This document shows, piece after piece, positions 1-7,648 of a stretch of DNA of 54,895 nt (the first letter of the stretch is position 1; every line of letters starts with the position of its first letter). The notes beneath the pieces are model-generated. The model had not been told where the DNA came from. It searched no databases and saw only the letters and a program-made list of their open reading frames with translations. The stretch is from an uncultured delta proteobacterium (GTDB taxonomy: Bacteria; Myxococcota_A; Polyangia; Polyangiales; Polyangiaceae): positions 1-54,895 of the forward strand of contig CAITIQ010000047.1 of assembly GCA_903892415.1 (NCBI GenBank). Reading direction: 5' to 3'. The position numbers and the translations under genes are program-made.

Positions 1-2042
1 CGATTCAGCTGAGAGTAGGCCTCGCTGATACCTTCGAGGATGCGAGTCCGCTGCGTTGGATCATCGATGGCTAGACCGTTGATGATGTCGGAGAGGACCG
101 TCAAGCCCTCGCCAACTCGGTCGACGTCCTCGGCAATAGGCTTGAGCTCGGCGGCCTTGTTTGCGCTACCTACTCTCGTGATCACCTCGACCAGGCGGTT
201 GACGAGGGGCTCTAGCGCAGTCGGTTGAAGGAGGAACTCGACGGTGAGCTTACTGACTTCATCATAGACCTTGATGACCTCTGCCTCGAGCGCGTCCACG
301 CGAGGCAGGTTCATGTAACGCATCTCGCGCAACGTGATCAGGGACCCACGTTGCTTACGAAGATCGGAGAGCCCCAGCATGAACTCCTCTACTGAGCTCA
401 TCCCGGTGATGTGCATCCCGCCGATCACCTTCTCCTGATTCTGCGCCGCTGCGTCGAGCGCCTCAGCGCTCCGCTTTCGAATGGCCGTTACCTTCTCGAA
501 CTCATCGATGATCAGCTCGGAGGTCTTGAGCAGCTTTTGAACGACTTCGCCGAGATTTGCTGCCTCCTCATGACCCAGCCAGTGAAATGCATCGGTCATG
601 CGACGACACGAACCGACGACATCCTCGTAGGTCTGGCGAGTTGGTGAGTCGGTGGTAGCAATGCGCCGCAACGTCAGCGCCTCGCTGATTCCACGCACCA
701 ACTCCGAGTTCCCGAGTTTTGCTAGATAGGAGCCGTCCGTTGGAGCCGCAGCTGCGTGTTCTTGAGTGCAGAACGGCGTCTGCCAAATCTGCATCGGGTG
801 CACCTTGGTTGGCTCATCCGAGAGGCTCCGGAAAATGACGAGCTTCCCATCGTCAAAGATCGAATAGCCGTGGCACCCGATGGGGCTGGCGACCTCTTTG
901 CGGATGAGGTTGTAGGGCAGCAAGAGGTAGGCGCCGTCCTCGATTCGATCGAAGACAAAAAGCACATCTTCACCGTTTGGCGCCTTGAACTGACGGCGAA
1001 ACACCATCCCACGTGCGTCGGCGTCGAAGACCTTGAAGTCACCCGTTCGCAGGTAGTACCCGCCGGGAAAAATGATGCCTTGGTCCTCCGGTAGCGGCAA
1101 ACAGGCTTGCCCAATGGCATCGATGCGCACCACAGCCTGCGTCCGCGTATTGAAGACGAAGTATCGATAGAGCGTTTCGCGGTACGGCTTGATCTTGAGC
1201 AGGATCAGCGCCCCGAGCTTTACGTAGAAGACCTCGGCGTCATCAAGGACCTGATTCGCGTCTTCGACCGGCTCTTGATAGATACCCCGGCCATCCTTGG
1301 TGTTGTTCTCAACCTTGATCGTGAGGTCACCACCCACGGTGTCGACAAACAGCTCATCGAGGATCGAGAAATGAGGAAAGTCGCCCGACCGCTGGTCTTC
1401 ACGCCGTACCGAGACGAACTCGAAGTCGTGCTGCTTTGGGAGAAAGTGGTCTTCCTCGCCGCGGCCATCGATGAACTTGATGACTCCGCTCTTGTCGATG
1501 CCCCAGCGAAAAACGCGTTGGTCGGAAAGCCGATTGCTCGTCTGGAAGATCGCCAGCACCCGAGTGTCGGTGGTGCGCAGCATGAGCAGCTTGGTGTCGC
1601 GGTTGTAGCGATAGAGATCGGCGAACTCGCGCACGAACGCCCCTTGCGCGAGGAAGTGATCCGTAGGGACCTCGAGCGGCGAAAGATCGAACGCCCCGGG
1701 CGCGGTCTCAATGAAGTTGTGCAGCGAGAAAACGTCTCCGACAACCGTCTCCGACTTGAGGCCAAGGAAAACGTTGTAGCCGAATACCAGCTGACCGCTG
1801 ACGTTGCGAATGTCACGCGGCACGCAGTTGTTCTCGGTTCGCACCCGCTCAGTGGCGAGCAGCGCGAGCTGCGAGCCACCGAACGTTTTGATGCGCCTTT
1901 GATTCAGCTCCTCGGCACGACGAGCAAGCTCCTCAGCCTCGACTAGAAGGCGCTTACGAATTACGTCGTAGCTGCCGCCTTCGAGATCCTTCGACGCCGC
2001 CTCATCGGCGCCAACCGCTGCCTTCGGAGCTTCATCCGCCAT
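1..2042 (-). CDS. DUF3686-family 'DNA repair ATPase', N-terminal part (runs off left edge)
   Basis: Reading the minus strand from an ATG at 2042 gives an open frame to the window edge, about 680 residues with no stop, so the gene is partial. The N-terminus is charged and helical (RRAEELNQRRIKTFGG), followed by a region matching the long family named DNA repair ATPase (DUF3686): motifs TENNCVPRDI near residue 70, VFGYNVFLGLK, RWGIDKSG, GQACLPLPEDQGIIFPGGYY and LLLPYNLIRKEV. Known members are about 1,600-1,700 residues with a C-terminal AAA ATPase domain, which would lie outside this window. The last visible part is helical. The start is 10 bases after the flotillin stop, so it is co-transcribed as the last visible gene of a membrane-protein operon. 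The DNA repair label is a database name; the partners instead suggest an ATPase working at a flotillin membrane platform (inference). Confidence 0.85.
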   Translation of the reverse strand, partial: MADEAPKAAVGADEAASKDLEGGSYDVIRKRLLVEAEELARRAEELNQRRIKTFGGSQLALLATERVRTENNCVPRDIRNVSGQLVFGYNVFLGLKSETVVGDVFSLHNFIETAPGAFDLSPLEVPTDHFLAQGAFVREFADLYRYNRDTKLLMLRTTDTRVLAIFQTSNRLSDQRVFRWGIDKSGVIKFIDGRGEEDHFLPKQHDFEFVSVRREDQRSGDFPHFSILDELFVDTVGGDLTIKVENNTKDGRGIYQEPVEDANQVLDDAEVFYVKLGALILLKIKPYRETLYRYFVFNTRTQAVVRIDAIGQACLPLPEDQGIIFPGGYYLRTGDFKVFDADARGMVFRRQFKAPNGEDVLFVFDRIEDGAYLLLPYNLIRKEVASPIGCHGYSIFDDGKLVIFRSLSDEPTKVHPMQIWQTPFCTQEHAAAAPTDGSYLAKLGNSELVRGISEALTLRRIATTDSPTRQTYEDVVGSCRRMTDAFHWLGHEEAANLGEVVQKLLKTSELIIDEFEKVTAIRKRSAEALDAAAQNQEKVIGGMHITGMSSVEEFMLGLSDLRKQRGSLITLREMRYMNLPRVDALEAEVIKVYDEVSKLTVEFLLQPTALEPLVNRLVEVITRVGSANKAAELKPIAEDVDRVGEGLTVLSDIINGLAIDDPTQRTRILEGISEAYSQLN

Positions 2043-2052
2043 GAGTCAGTCT

Positions 2053-4233
2053 CTACTTGTTCGCGGTGAGGTCGTCGATTCCAAGGTCTTTGGCGCGTGC
2101 CGCCAACTTGGCGATCCTGTCGCGGGCATCGCCATCAGCACCGGCCATCAGCCGGCCAAGCAGCGCGCTGAGCGACGCGCTCTTTGGCGAACTGTCCTCG
2201 GTTGAAGTGACGTCCTTGTTCGGGTTGAGGTAATCCCCAAGAACGTTCTTCAGCGTGTCGCTCTGTTCAATGGTCGAATCCACGGCCTGACCCAACGAGA
2301 TTGCGTTAACGAAGCGATCGAAGAACTTGCCGTCCCCGCCAACGATCTGAATTTTTGCGTGCTCGAAAGCACGCGCCATGATCTGAGCCTGCTGCTCGGC
2401 GATCTGCTTCTTCGTATCGAGCGTGTGCATGGCGACGTCTCGGCTCGTGGAGAGTCTGACCCTGAACTCTTCGTGCGCCCGGCTGTCCGGGTCTAGGTGC
2501 TTCATCGCGGCTGCCTTCTCGGCGATACCCTGCGCCTCGGCGCTGTACTTTAGCCGCGCCGACTCAGCCTCTGCAGTGCCCTTCTTGAGGATCGCGGAGG
2601 CCTCGGCCTCTTCCACTCGCACCCCGGCGAGACCCTTCTGTTCTTGGCCAATGGCTTCCGCTTGCAGCCGCTCTCGAATCACGAGGGCGTCAGCTAGCCC
2701 CTTCTTTTCAGTGGCTCCCGCCTCCGCTTCGGCCACCTTCACCTTGGCCAACCCGATGCGCTCCTCACCTGCCGCCTCAGCCTGCATCTTCTCAAGCCGC
2801 ACCCTGGCCTCGACCATGCCAGCCTTCTCGAGCGCAGCAGCATCAGCCTCCTTGACGCGCGCCTTCGCAAGGCCTTCGGCGGCTTCTTCAGCCTGTTGAC
2901 CTTCGGCTAGGCGAATCTTCGCTCGTGCAATCTTGTCGGCAGACTCGAGCTCCGCCTCCGCCTTCGCAAGCGCTTCACGTCCGTAGTGCTTGGCTGCGTC
3001 GGCAGCTGCTTCAGCGGCCTTGACCGTCTTCACCAGCGACTCAGCAGCTTCCGCCTCAGCGTGAATTCGAACCGCCTCCTTGTTGCGGTTTGCCTCCGCC
3101 AACACACGCACGTCTTTGATGCGCTCTTCTTCCTCGGCGACGGTCTTATCGACCACCACGCGACCACGGATGATATCGGCGATCTCCTTCTTCTTGCCCT
3201 CGACCTCTTTGTCCTTGTTGATGCGCTGGATTTCGACCTCGCGCTCACGGGACAGAGCCTCGAGTTGCTGCGCCTTCTTCACGCGCTCAATCTCGATGGC
3301 GACTTCGCGCTCTTTGGCCTGCCGGGCGACGAGCACAGCTCGCTCCTTGCCCTCGTTAGCGACCATCTGCTCTTCTTCGTTCTTGTGGCGTTGCAGTAGG
3401 GTGCGCTTGATCTCTTCCTCAGCGATGCGCTGCCCATCATTCTGCTCGCGAGCCGTGGCTACAGCGATCTCCTTGTTCTTCTTTACCTCCGCTTCGGCGC
3501 GGCGCTGCTCGAAGTTGAAGATCGCCTCGTCGGAAGCCAAATTTTGGCTGCCGATCTCCATCCGCTCCTTCTGGCGAAGTTGGTTGGTCTGCACGTTCTG
3601 GATCACCGTGAGATCGGTGATCTTGCGAATGCCCTCCGCGTCCATCACGTTGTCTTTATCGAGCGACTCGATCGGAGTTTGCTCGAGGTAGTCGATGGCA
3701 CAGTCGTCGAGTACAAAGCCGTTGAGGTCCGGCCCGATCACGCGAATGATCTCGTCTTTGAAGCCCTGGCGTTTGGTGTATAGGTCCTCGAAGTTGAGTG
3801 CCTTTCCAGCCGTCTTCAGCGCTTCGGAGAACTTTGCATTGAACAGATCGGCGATGACGCGTGGGTCGCTGGCACGCGCACATCCAATCGCCTGCGCCAC
3901 CTTGAGGACATCCTTGGCCTCCTTATTCACGCGAACAAAGAACGTGACCTTGATATCGGCGCGGATGTTGTCTCGACAGATGAGACCCTCCTTCGCGCGA
4001 CGGTCGATGTCGATGGTCTTTACCGAGATATCCATCGTCTCGGCGCGGTTGATGATTGGCCAGACGGTTGCCCCGGTGAACGTGACGTCGGGCTCAGTGC
4101 CGGTTCGTCGGTTGACGATTAGCGCTGCGCCTTGATCAATCTGGCGGAAGAACTTCGCCAGCACGATGAGAATGCCAGTGATAACGACCGCGGCGACGCC
4201 CACGATGATGAGAATCAGGAACAGTTTCGGCAT
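2053..4233 (-). CDS. Flotillin / SPFH-domain membrane scaffold protein (YqiK type)
   Basis: A 726-residue flotillin. One hydrophobic segment spans residues 3-28, followed by an SPFH (band 7) domain to about residue 230 (DQGAALIVNR, FTGATVWP, IDYLEQTPIE) and a long Glu/Ala/Lys-rich coiled coil to about 640, then a tail of about 90 residues. The frame stays open upstream to 4407, but the ATG at 4233 is chosen because GAAGGAG lies 9 bases before it and the membrane segment then starts at residue 3. The coiled coil contains three in-register 40-residue repeats (residues 454-573). Flotillins oligomerise on the inner membrane and organise membrane microdomains. The gene sits between a mini-SPFH protein and the DUF3686 ATPase, and YqiJ-like/flotillin pairing is also known from enterobacteria. 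At 726 residues it is longer than the commonly studied flotillins of about 500. Confidence 0.93.
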   Translation of the reverse strand: MPKLFLILIIVGVAAVVITGILIVLAKFFRQIDQGAALIVNRRTGTEPDVTFTGATVWPIINRAETMDISVKTIDIDRRAKEGLICRDNIRADIKVTFFVRVNKEAKDVLKVAQAIGCARASDPRVIADLFNAKFSEALKTAGKALNFEDLYTKRQGFKDEIIRVIGPDLNGFVLDDCAIDYLEQTPIESLDKDNVMDAEGIRKITDLTVIQNVQTNQLRQKERMEIGSQNLASDEAIFNFEQRRAEAEVKKNKEIAVATAREQNDGQRIAEEEIKRTLLQRHKNEEEQMVANEGKERAVLVARQAKEREVAIEIERVKKAQQLEALSREREVEIQRINKDKEVEGKKKEIADIIRGRVVVDKTVAEEEERIKDVRVLAEANRNKEAVRIHAEAEAAESLVKTVKAAEAAADAAKHYGREALAKAEAELESADKIARAKIRLAEGQQAEEAAEGLAKARVKEADAAALEKAGMVEARVRLEKMQAEAAGEERIGLAKVKVAEAEAGATEKKGLADALVIRERLQAEAIGQEQKGLAGVRVEEAEASAILKKGTAEAESARLKYSAEAQGIAEKAAAMKHLDPDSRAHEEFRVRLSTSRDVAMHTLDTKKQIAEQQAQIMARAFEHAKIQIVGGDGKFFDRFVNAISLGQAVDSTIEQSDTLKNVLGDYLNPNKDVTSTEDSSPKSASLSALLGRLMAGADGDARDRIAKLAARAKDLGIDDLTANK
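2515..2874 (-). repeat. Three tandem 40-codon repeats in the flotillin coiled coil
   Basis: Flotillin residues 454-573 are three consecutive 40-residue units, each beginning GLAxxxVxEA and carrying a K(K/A)G motif near unit positions 17-19 and Q/S-AEA near 31-34. The units align without gaps, which points to internal duplication. The exact period would keep a constant coiled-coil register across the stalk. Confidence 0.8.
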
Positions 4234-4388
4234 GAACGATGGCTCCTTCGATCGGGCCTGCGGCACACGAGCGCACCCCGCGATACCCTCCCATCCCGGT
4301 TGGGCGGTCGGATGGTACACGAGATTGAACGCCCCACAGGCGGGCGGCGCTAGGTCCCCCAGAAAAACGATTAAATCAATAGTTACAA

Positions 4389-4458
4389 GCTTATAAGCGG
4401 GGGCCAACTCGGCCGTTTCTCAAGGTGAGACGCCGCACGCGATTGTCCATAGACAATC
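4389..4458. promoter_or_regulatory. Dyads in the 264-base spacer upstream of the flotillin gene
   Basis: The spacer 4234-4497 between the mini-SPFH gene and the flotillin gene has no convincing coding sequence. It holds a perfect inverted repeat, GATTGTC-CATA-GACAATC (4441-4458), directly followed by CGGTC-T-GACCG (4458-4468), and a 10-base palindrome GCTTATAAGC (4389-4398). All are upstream of the flotillin ATG on the minus strand. No T-run follows the hairpins, so an operator or internal promoter is more likely than a terminator. Function is inferred; no cognate regulator can be assigned from sequence alone. Confidence 0.4.
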
Positions 4459-4497
4459 GGTCTGACCGCACGGACGCACGCCCGATTTTTGACCAAG

Positions 4498-4974
4498 TTA
4501 GTTCTTGTTCACAGCGGCAGACGTCATCGTAAAGCCCGGCAGTTCAGACTCAACTACGGCTCGTGCGCGTGCTTCAAACGTCGCCCAATCAGCATTCGAC
4601 AAGTCGTTCTTGAGCGCGGACTGGAGCGACCGGGCAAGCGCATCAACATCGTTCGCCTTGTCGCAGCCTAGCGATGACGCAATTTGCAACACGGCAGCCT
4701 CGTTCGGCGCCGGTCGCAGCAACAACACAGCACGACCCGGGCTCGTCAGAGGTAACTCGATTTCGATCTGGCGATCGGTCATCAAAAGCCGATCAAATGC
4801 GCTGCTTGGGCCAAATGCACCGCCCAGTAGCACCACGCGCTGTTGGTGATTTCGGTCTTTGCGCACGAGGGCCGTCCCCGGGGTCGCCACTTGGTAGTAG
4901 CGCAAGAAAATGACCAAGCCGACCGCAAGCGCTGACATCAGAGCGACCGCAACGGGCAACAAGAAGGGAACCAC
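4498..4974 (-). CDS. Mini SPFH-like single-pass membrane protein
   Basis: A 158-residue protein with one membrane segment (residues 5-26) and a short cytoplasmic-type domain. I do not recognise it as a named family, but it parallels the start of the neighbouring flotillin: RYYQVATPGTALVRKD matches FFRQIDQGAALIVNR, VVLLGGAFGP matches VTFTGATVWP, LGCDKANDVDAL matches IGCARASDPRVI, and both are followed by a helical stretch. It therefore looks like a truncated, diverged SPFH domain with no coiled-coil stalk. It lies 9 bases after the YqiJ-like stop and 264 bases before the flotillin gene. It may cap, nucleate or limit a flotillin assembly, or anchor the ATPase; this is inference from homology and position only. 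Confidence 0.8.
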   Translation of the reverse strand: MVPFLLPVAVALMSALAVGLVIFLRYYQVATPGTALVRKDRNHQQRVVLLGGAFGPSSAFDRLLMTDRQIEIELPLTSPGRAVLLLRPAPNEAAVLQIASSLGCDKANDVDALARSLQSALKNDLSNADWATFEARARAVVESELPGFTMTSAAVNKN

Positions 4975-4983
4975 GGCCAGTGT

Positions 4984-5793
4984 CTAGTCGAGCTTGTGGA
5001 CTGTGCGAATCTTTTCGTCGGCCTCACGCTCAGGAGACACAGGCTCCTCGTGCTCGCGGTCATTCAAGAAGCGCCGTCCTTCGCCTGCAAACTGTGGCGG
5101 CAAGCGCTCCACCGAATAGGTACCGTTCTCGTCGTTTAGGTCGACGAGCAGGACCTTGTCCCCGCGCACCAATGCTCCCTGCGAGTCGCGGATCTGTAGA
5201 ATTAGGCTCGCTCCGCCATCCTCAAGAACCGCCTGCCCAAAGGACTCATTCACCTGGCCGGTACTTACCTCTGCGACTTTGCCTATCAGATCTCTCTTCT
5301 GAACCGCCTTGTTGGTTGCAAACAGCTTGCCGAGCGGCCGCACTGCGAAGGAGGTCGCGACAAGCGAAACAAGACTGGATCCAACAAAGACTCCGCTGTC
5401 GACCAACCAACCGTGAGGGCCAATCGAGAGGCAGACGAGCCCGGAGGTCAACAACCCCAAGAGTGCAAAGAAGCTTAGGGAGATTGTCACAGGCACTCGA
5501 CGCAGTGAGTCGAGGCCGATCATCGACACGGCGAAGTCACCGTCCGGTTCCAGATGACCACCAACCACGCCCGACTTCGCGTCAACGGCAGCCTCGGCCC
5601 CGTCGAACACGCTTTGCATCGCGCCTTTTGCTGCGCCTTCGATTGCTCCATCGGCGTGGCCTTCCGCGCCCCCCAGAAAATCAAGGTCGAGTGCTCCGAG
5701 AATGACGAAGGTCCAATAGACCAAACAGAGCAGCATGACCGTGGTGAAGACCGCAGTCGGAAGCGAGGTAAGCACTGCCAGAACTTCAGGCAT
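4984..5793 (-). CDS. YqiJ-like inner-membrane protein with OB-fold domain
   Basis: A 269-residue protein with membrane segments at about 13-35, 101-124 and 130-156, separated by an acidic Ala/Gly-rich loop (about 40-90), and a C-terminal OB/NfeD-like beta domain at about 168-232 (RDLIGKVAEV, GALVRGDKVLLVDL). This architecture matches the YqiJ family, whose genes commonly sit beside flotillin genes; NfeD-type OB domains are the usual partners of SPFH proteins. The C-terminal 35 residues are highly charged. It is the first membrane-protein gene of the operon, 55 bases after the small regulator gene and 9 bases before the mini-SPFH gene. No clear Shine-Dalgarno is visible before the ATG. Confidence 0.82.
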   Translation of the reverse strand: MPEVLAVLTSLPTAVFTTVMLLCLVYWTFVILGALDLDFLGGAEGHADGAIEGAAKGAMQSVFDGAEAAVDAKSGVVGGHLEPDGDFAVSMIGLDSLRRVPVTISLSFFALLGLLTSGLVCLSIGPHGWLVDSGVFVGSSLVSLVATSFAVRPLGKLFATNKAVQKRDLIGKVAEVSTGQVNESFGQAVLEDGGASLILQIRDSQGALVRGDKVLLVDLNDENGTYSVERLPPQFAGEGRRFLNDREHEEPVSPEREADEKIRTVHKLD

Positions 5794-5848
5794 TGCGGCA
5801 GGGTATGCACAAATCCGAACTTCGTCGAATTGGCGTCACCCTCGCGAA

Positions 5849-6166
5849 CTAAGCAGCTCGGAGGAGCGCGAGCCCTTCGCGACGCGGCTTACGCAAAGGC
5901 TGGTCGCCGAACTTGCTGTTCGCCATTCCGGCCACGTAGCCAAACCCCACAAGGGTGAGTTTCATCCGAAGCGCGTCAACGAGACCTTGCCGATCGAGCT
6001 CGCCGACCACCGTTCTTATGTCGCTGCGACGAACTCCCAACTCGGCGGCCAGATCCATTGCGTTTAAACACCGGCCCGCGGCCTGTGCTCGGGCCATCGC
6101 CCGCATGGCGTGCAATGCAACGAGATTTAGACTTGGAGCCTGATTGGTTGAGGTGGACTTCGTCAT
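5849..6166 (-). CDS. Small winged-helix regulator, Rrf2-like
   Basis: A 105-residue protein whose core (ALHAMRAMARA..., LNAMDLAAELGVRRSDIRTVVGELDRQGLV) reads as a winged helix-turn-helix with the spacing of Rrf2-type regulators. No Cys triad like that of Fe-S-binding IscR/NsrR is present, so it is not an iron-sulfur sensor of that kind. The ATG at 6166 is preferred; an in-frame TTG at 6229 would add 21 residues without helping the domain. It lies 55 bases upstream of the YqiJ-like gene on the same strand and could be the operon's autoregulator (inference from position). Assignment to Rrf2 is by pattern; a MarR- or GntR-like fold cannot be excluded. Confidence 0.65.
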   Translation of the reverse strand: MTKSTSTNQAPSLNLVALHAMRAMARAQAAGRCLNAMDLAAELGVRRSDIRTVVGELDRQGLVDALRMKLTLVGFGYVAGMANSKFGDQPLRKPRREGLALLRAA

Positions 6167-6250
6167 GAAAACAACCTGTGGTCCGCCCACCGCCGTTCGC
6201 AAGTGCGCCCGCTTCACTTCAATAAGCAAAACAGAAACAAAGTTCTACAC

Positions 6251-7648
6251 TTATATAAGTCGATCGAGTCCCAAGCGCGCAGCCGCCTCGACGAAAGCAT
6301 CACCACGGTGCTTGTAGTCGCGGAACATATCGAAGCTCGAACATGCCGGGCTGAGGAGCACTGCGTCACCAGGCAACGCGGCTTCGAACGCCCGCTCTAC
6401 GGCCTCTTCCATTGAAGCGGCCTGGAGGACGGTAACCGCTCCCCTGAGAGCCTCGCCGATCTTCTCGGCCGCCTCGCCAATCAGCACTGCGGCGCGACCG
6501 CGCTCAGCCATTGCTTTGGCGAGCGGCTCATACGAACCGAGTTTGTCGCGGCCGCCAGCGATCAGGACCACCTTGGTTTCGGGCAGTCCGCGAATGGCCG
6601 CCACCGTTGCGCCAACATTGGTGCCCTTTGAATCGTCGTAGAAGTTTACTCCACCGTGGCTGAGCACCTTAACGATTCGGTGAGGTAGGCCTTTGAACTC
6701 GGCCAAAGCACGCCTCAATACTTCAGCGTCCGGTTGCCACGGCGAGAGCAGCGCCAATGCGGCACACACGTTAAGGGCGTTGTGATCGCCCGGGATGGGA
6801 ATGGCCTCACGCGAAAATGTGAGTCCACGCAATTGGTCGACGATTTGCGTGGGAGTGAAAATGAAGTCGGCGTTGGCGTCCGCAGCCGAACCAAAGCTTA
6901 TGAGCCGCGCTCCACCGCGACGGGCCTCGTTAACGCACCGATGGTCATCTGCAGGGACCACCGCGAGATCCCCTGCAACCTGATTCTGGAACAGGTTGCC
7001 CTTCGCGCGAACGTAGCCAGCAAAATCATCGTAGCGGTCGAGGTGGTTGGGCGACACGTTCAGCAAGGCGGTGGATTCTGCGCGAAAGGATGGCACTCGC
7101 TCGGCTTGGAAGCTGGATACTTCGAGCACTACGAAGTCGTAGGGGAAGCCCTCATCAATCGAAAGGAAGGCGCACGGCGGATCTCCGAGATTGCCACCGA
7201 CGAACGGGGTCCGCCCCATTGCCCGCAATAGCTCTCCAACCAAGGTGACTGTCGTGCTCTTGCCGTTGGACCCAGTCACGGCCAAGACAGGGACTGGTGG
7301 TAGGAACCACGAAGCTAGCTCGATCTCACCAACAACGCGGGCGCCGCGTAGCTCGGCATCACGAAGCGCGCCGAACGGAGGGACTCCGGGCGAAACAATG
7401 ACCAGTTGCGAGTTCGCATAGTCGAAGGGCTCGAGCCCTCCCCCGCGAAGCTCCACACCTAACGAGGCAAGCGCATGCGCTTCCGAAGAGAGTCGCTCCA
7501 AAGGCTGACCATCGATCGCAATCACGTTGGCCCCCGCACGAGCGCAAAGAGATGCTGCAGCAACTCCGCTCTTGCCCAGACCGACGACAACGACGCGGGC
7601 ACCACGCAAACTCTCCCGCTGCTTCAACTTAAACGCGTCAGCTGTCAC
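6251..7648 (-). CDS. murD: UDP-N-acetylmuramoylalanine--D-glutamate ligase
   Basis: Cytoplasmic Mur ligase that adds D-Glu to UDP-MurNAc-L-Ala in peptidoglycan synthesis. The 465-residue protein has the N-terminal Rossmann-like UDP-binding domain (VVVVGLGKSG), the central ATPase domain with P-loop VTGSNGKST and the following NLGDPPCAF and NVSPNHLDRYDDF motifs, and the C-terminal ligase domain with HRIVKV and the DDSKGTN motif typical of MurD. Length is normal. The GTG start at 7648 overlaps the murF TGA (GTGA), indicating translational coupling; the frame extends upstream to 7807 only inside murF. The palindrome ACTTATATAAGT (6249-6260) spans the stop codon. Confidence 0.96.
   Translation of the reverse strand: MTADAFKLKQRESLRGARVVVVGLGKSGVAAASLCARAGANVIAIDGQPLERLSSEAHALASLGVELRGGGLEPFDYANSQLVIVSPGVPPFGALRDAELRGARVVGEIELASWFLPPVPVLAVTGSNGKSTTVTLVGELLRAMGRTPFVGGNLGDPPCAFLSIDEGFPYDFVVLEVSSFQAERVPSFRAESTALLNVSPNHLDRYDDFAGYVRAKGNLFQNQVAGDLAVVPADDHRCVNEARRGGARLISFGSAADANADFIFTPTQIVDQLRGLTFSREAIPIPGDHNALNVCAALALLSPWQPDAEVLRRALAEFKGLPHRIVKVLSHGGVNFYDDSKGTNVGATVAAIRGLPETKVVLIAGGRDKLGSYEPLAKAMAERGRAAVLIGEAAEKIGEALRGAVTVLQAASMEEAVERAFEAALPGDAVLLSPACSSFDMFRDYKHRGDAFVEAAARLGLDRLI

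Noticed and set aside
1107..1946. Open frame of 279 codons on the plus strand
   Set aside because: It is antisense to the DUF3686 gene, whose minus frame has clear family motifs through the same bases; this frame has no recognisable pattern.
4980..5705. Open frame of 241 codons on the plus strand
   Set aside because: Arg/Ser/Pro-rich, low-complexity antisense of the YqiJ-like gene.
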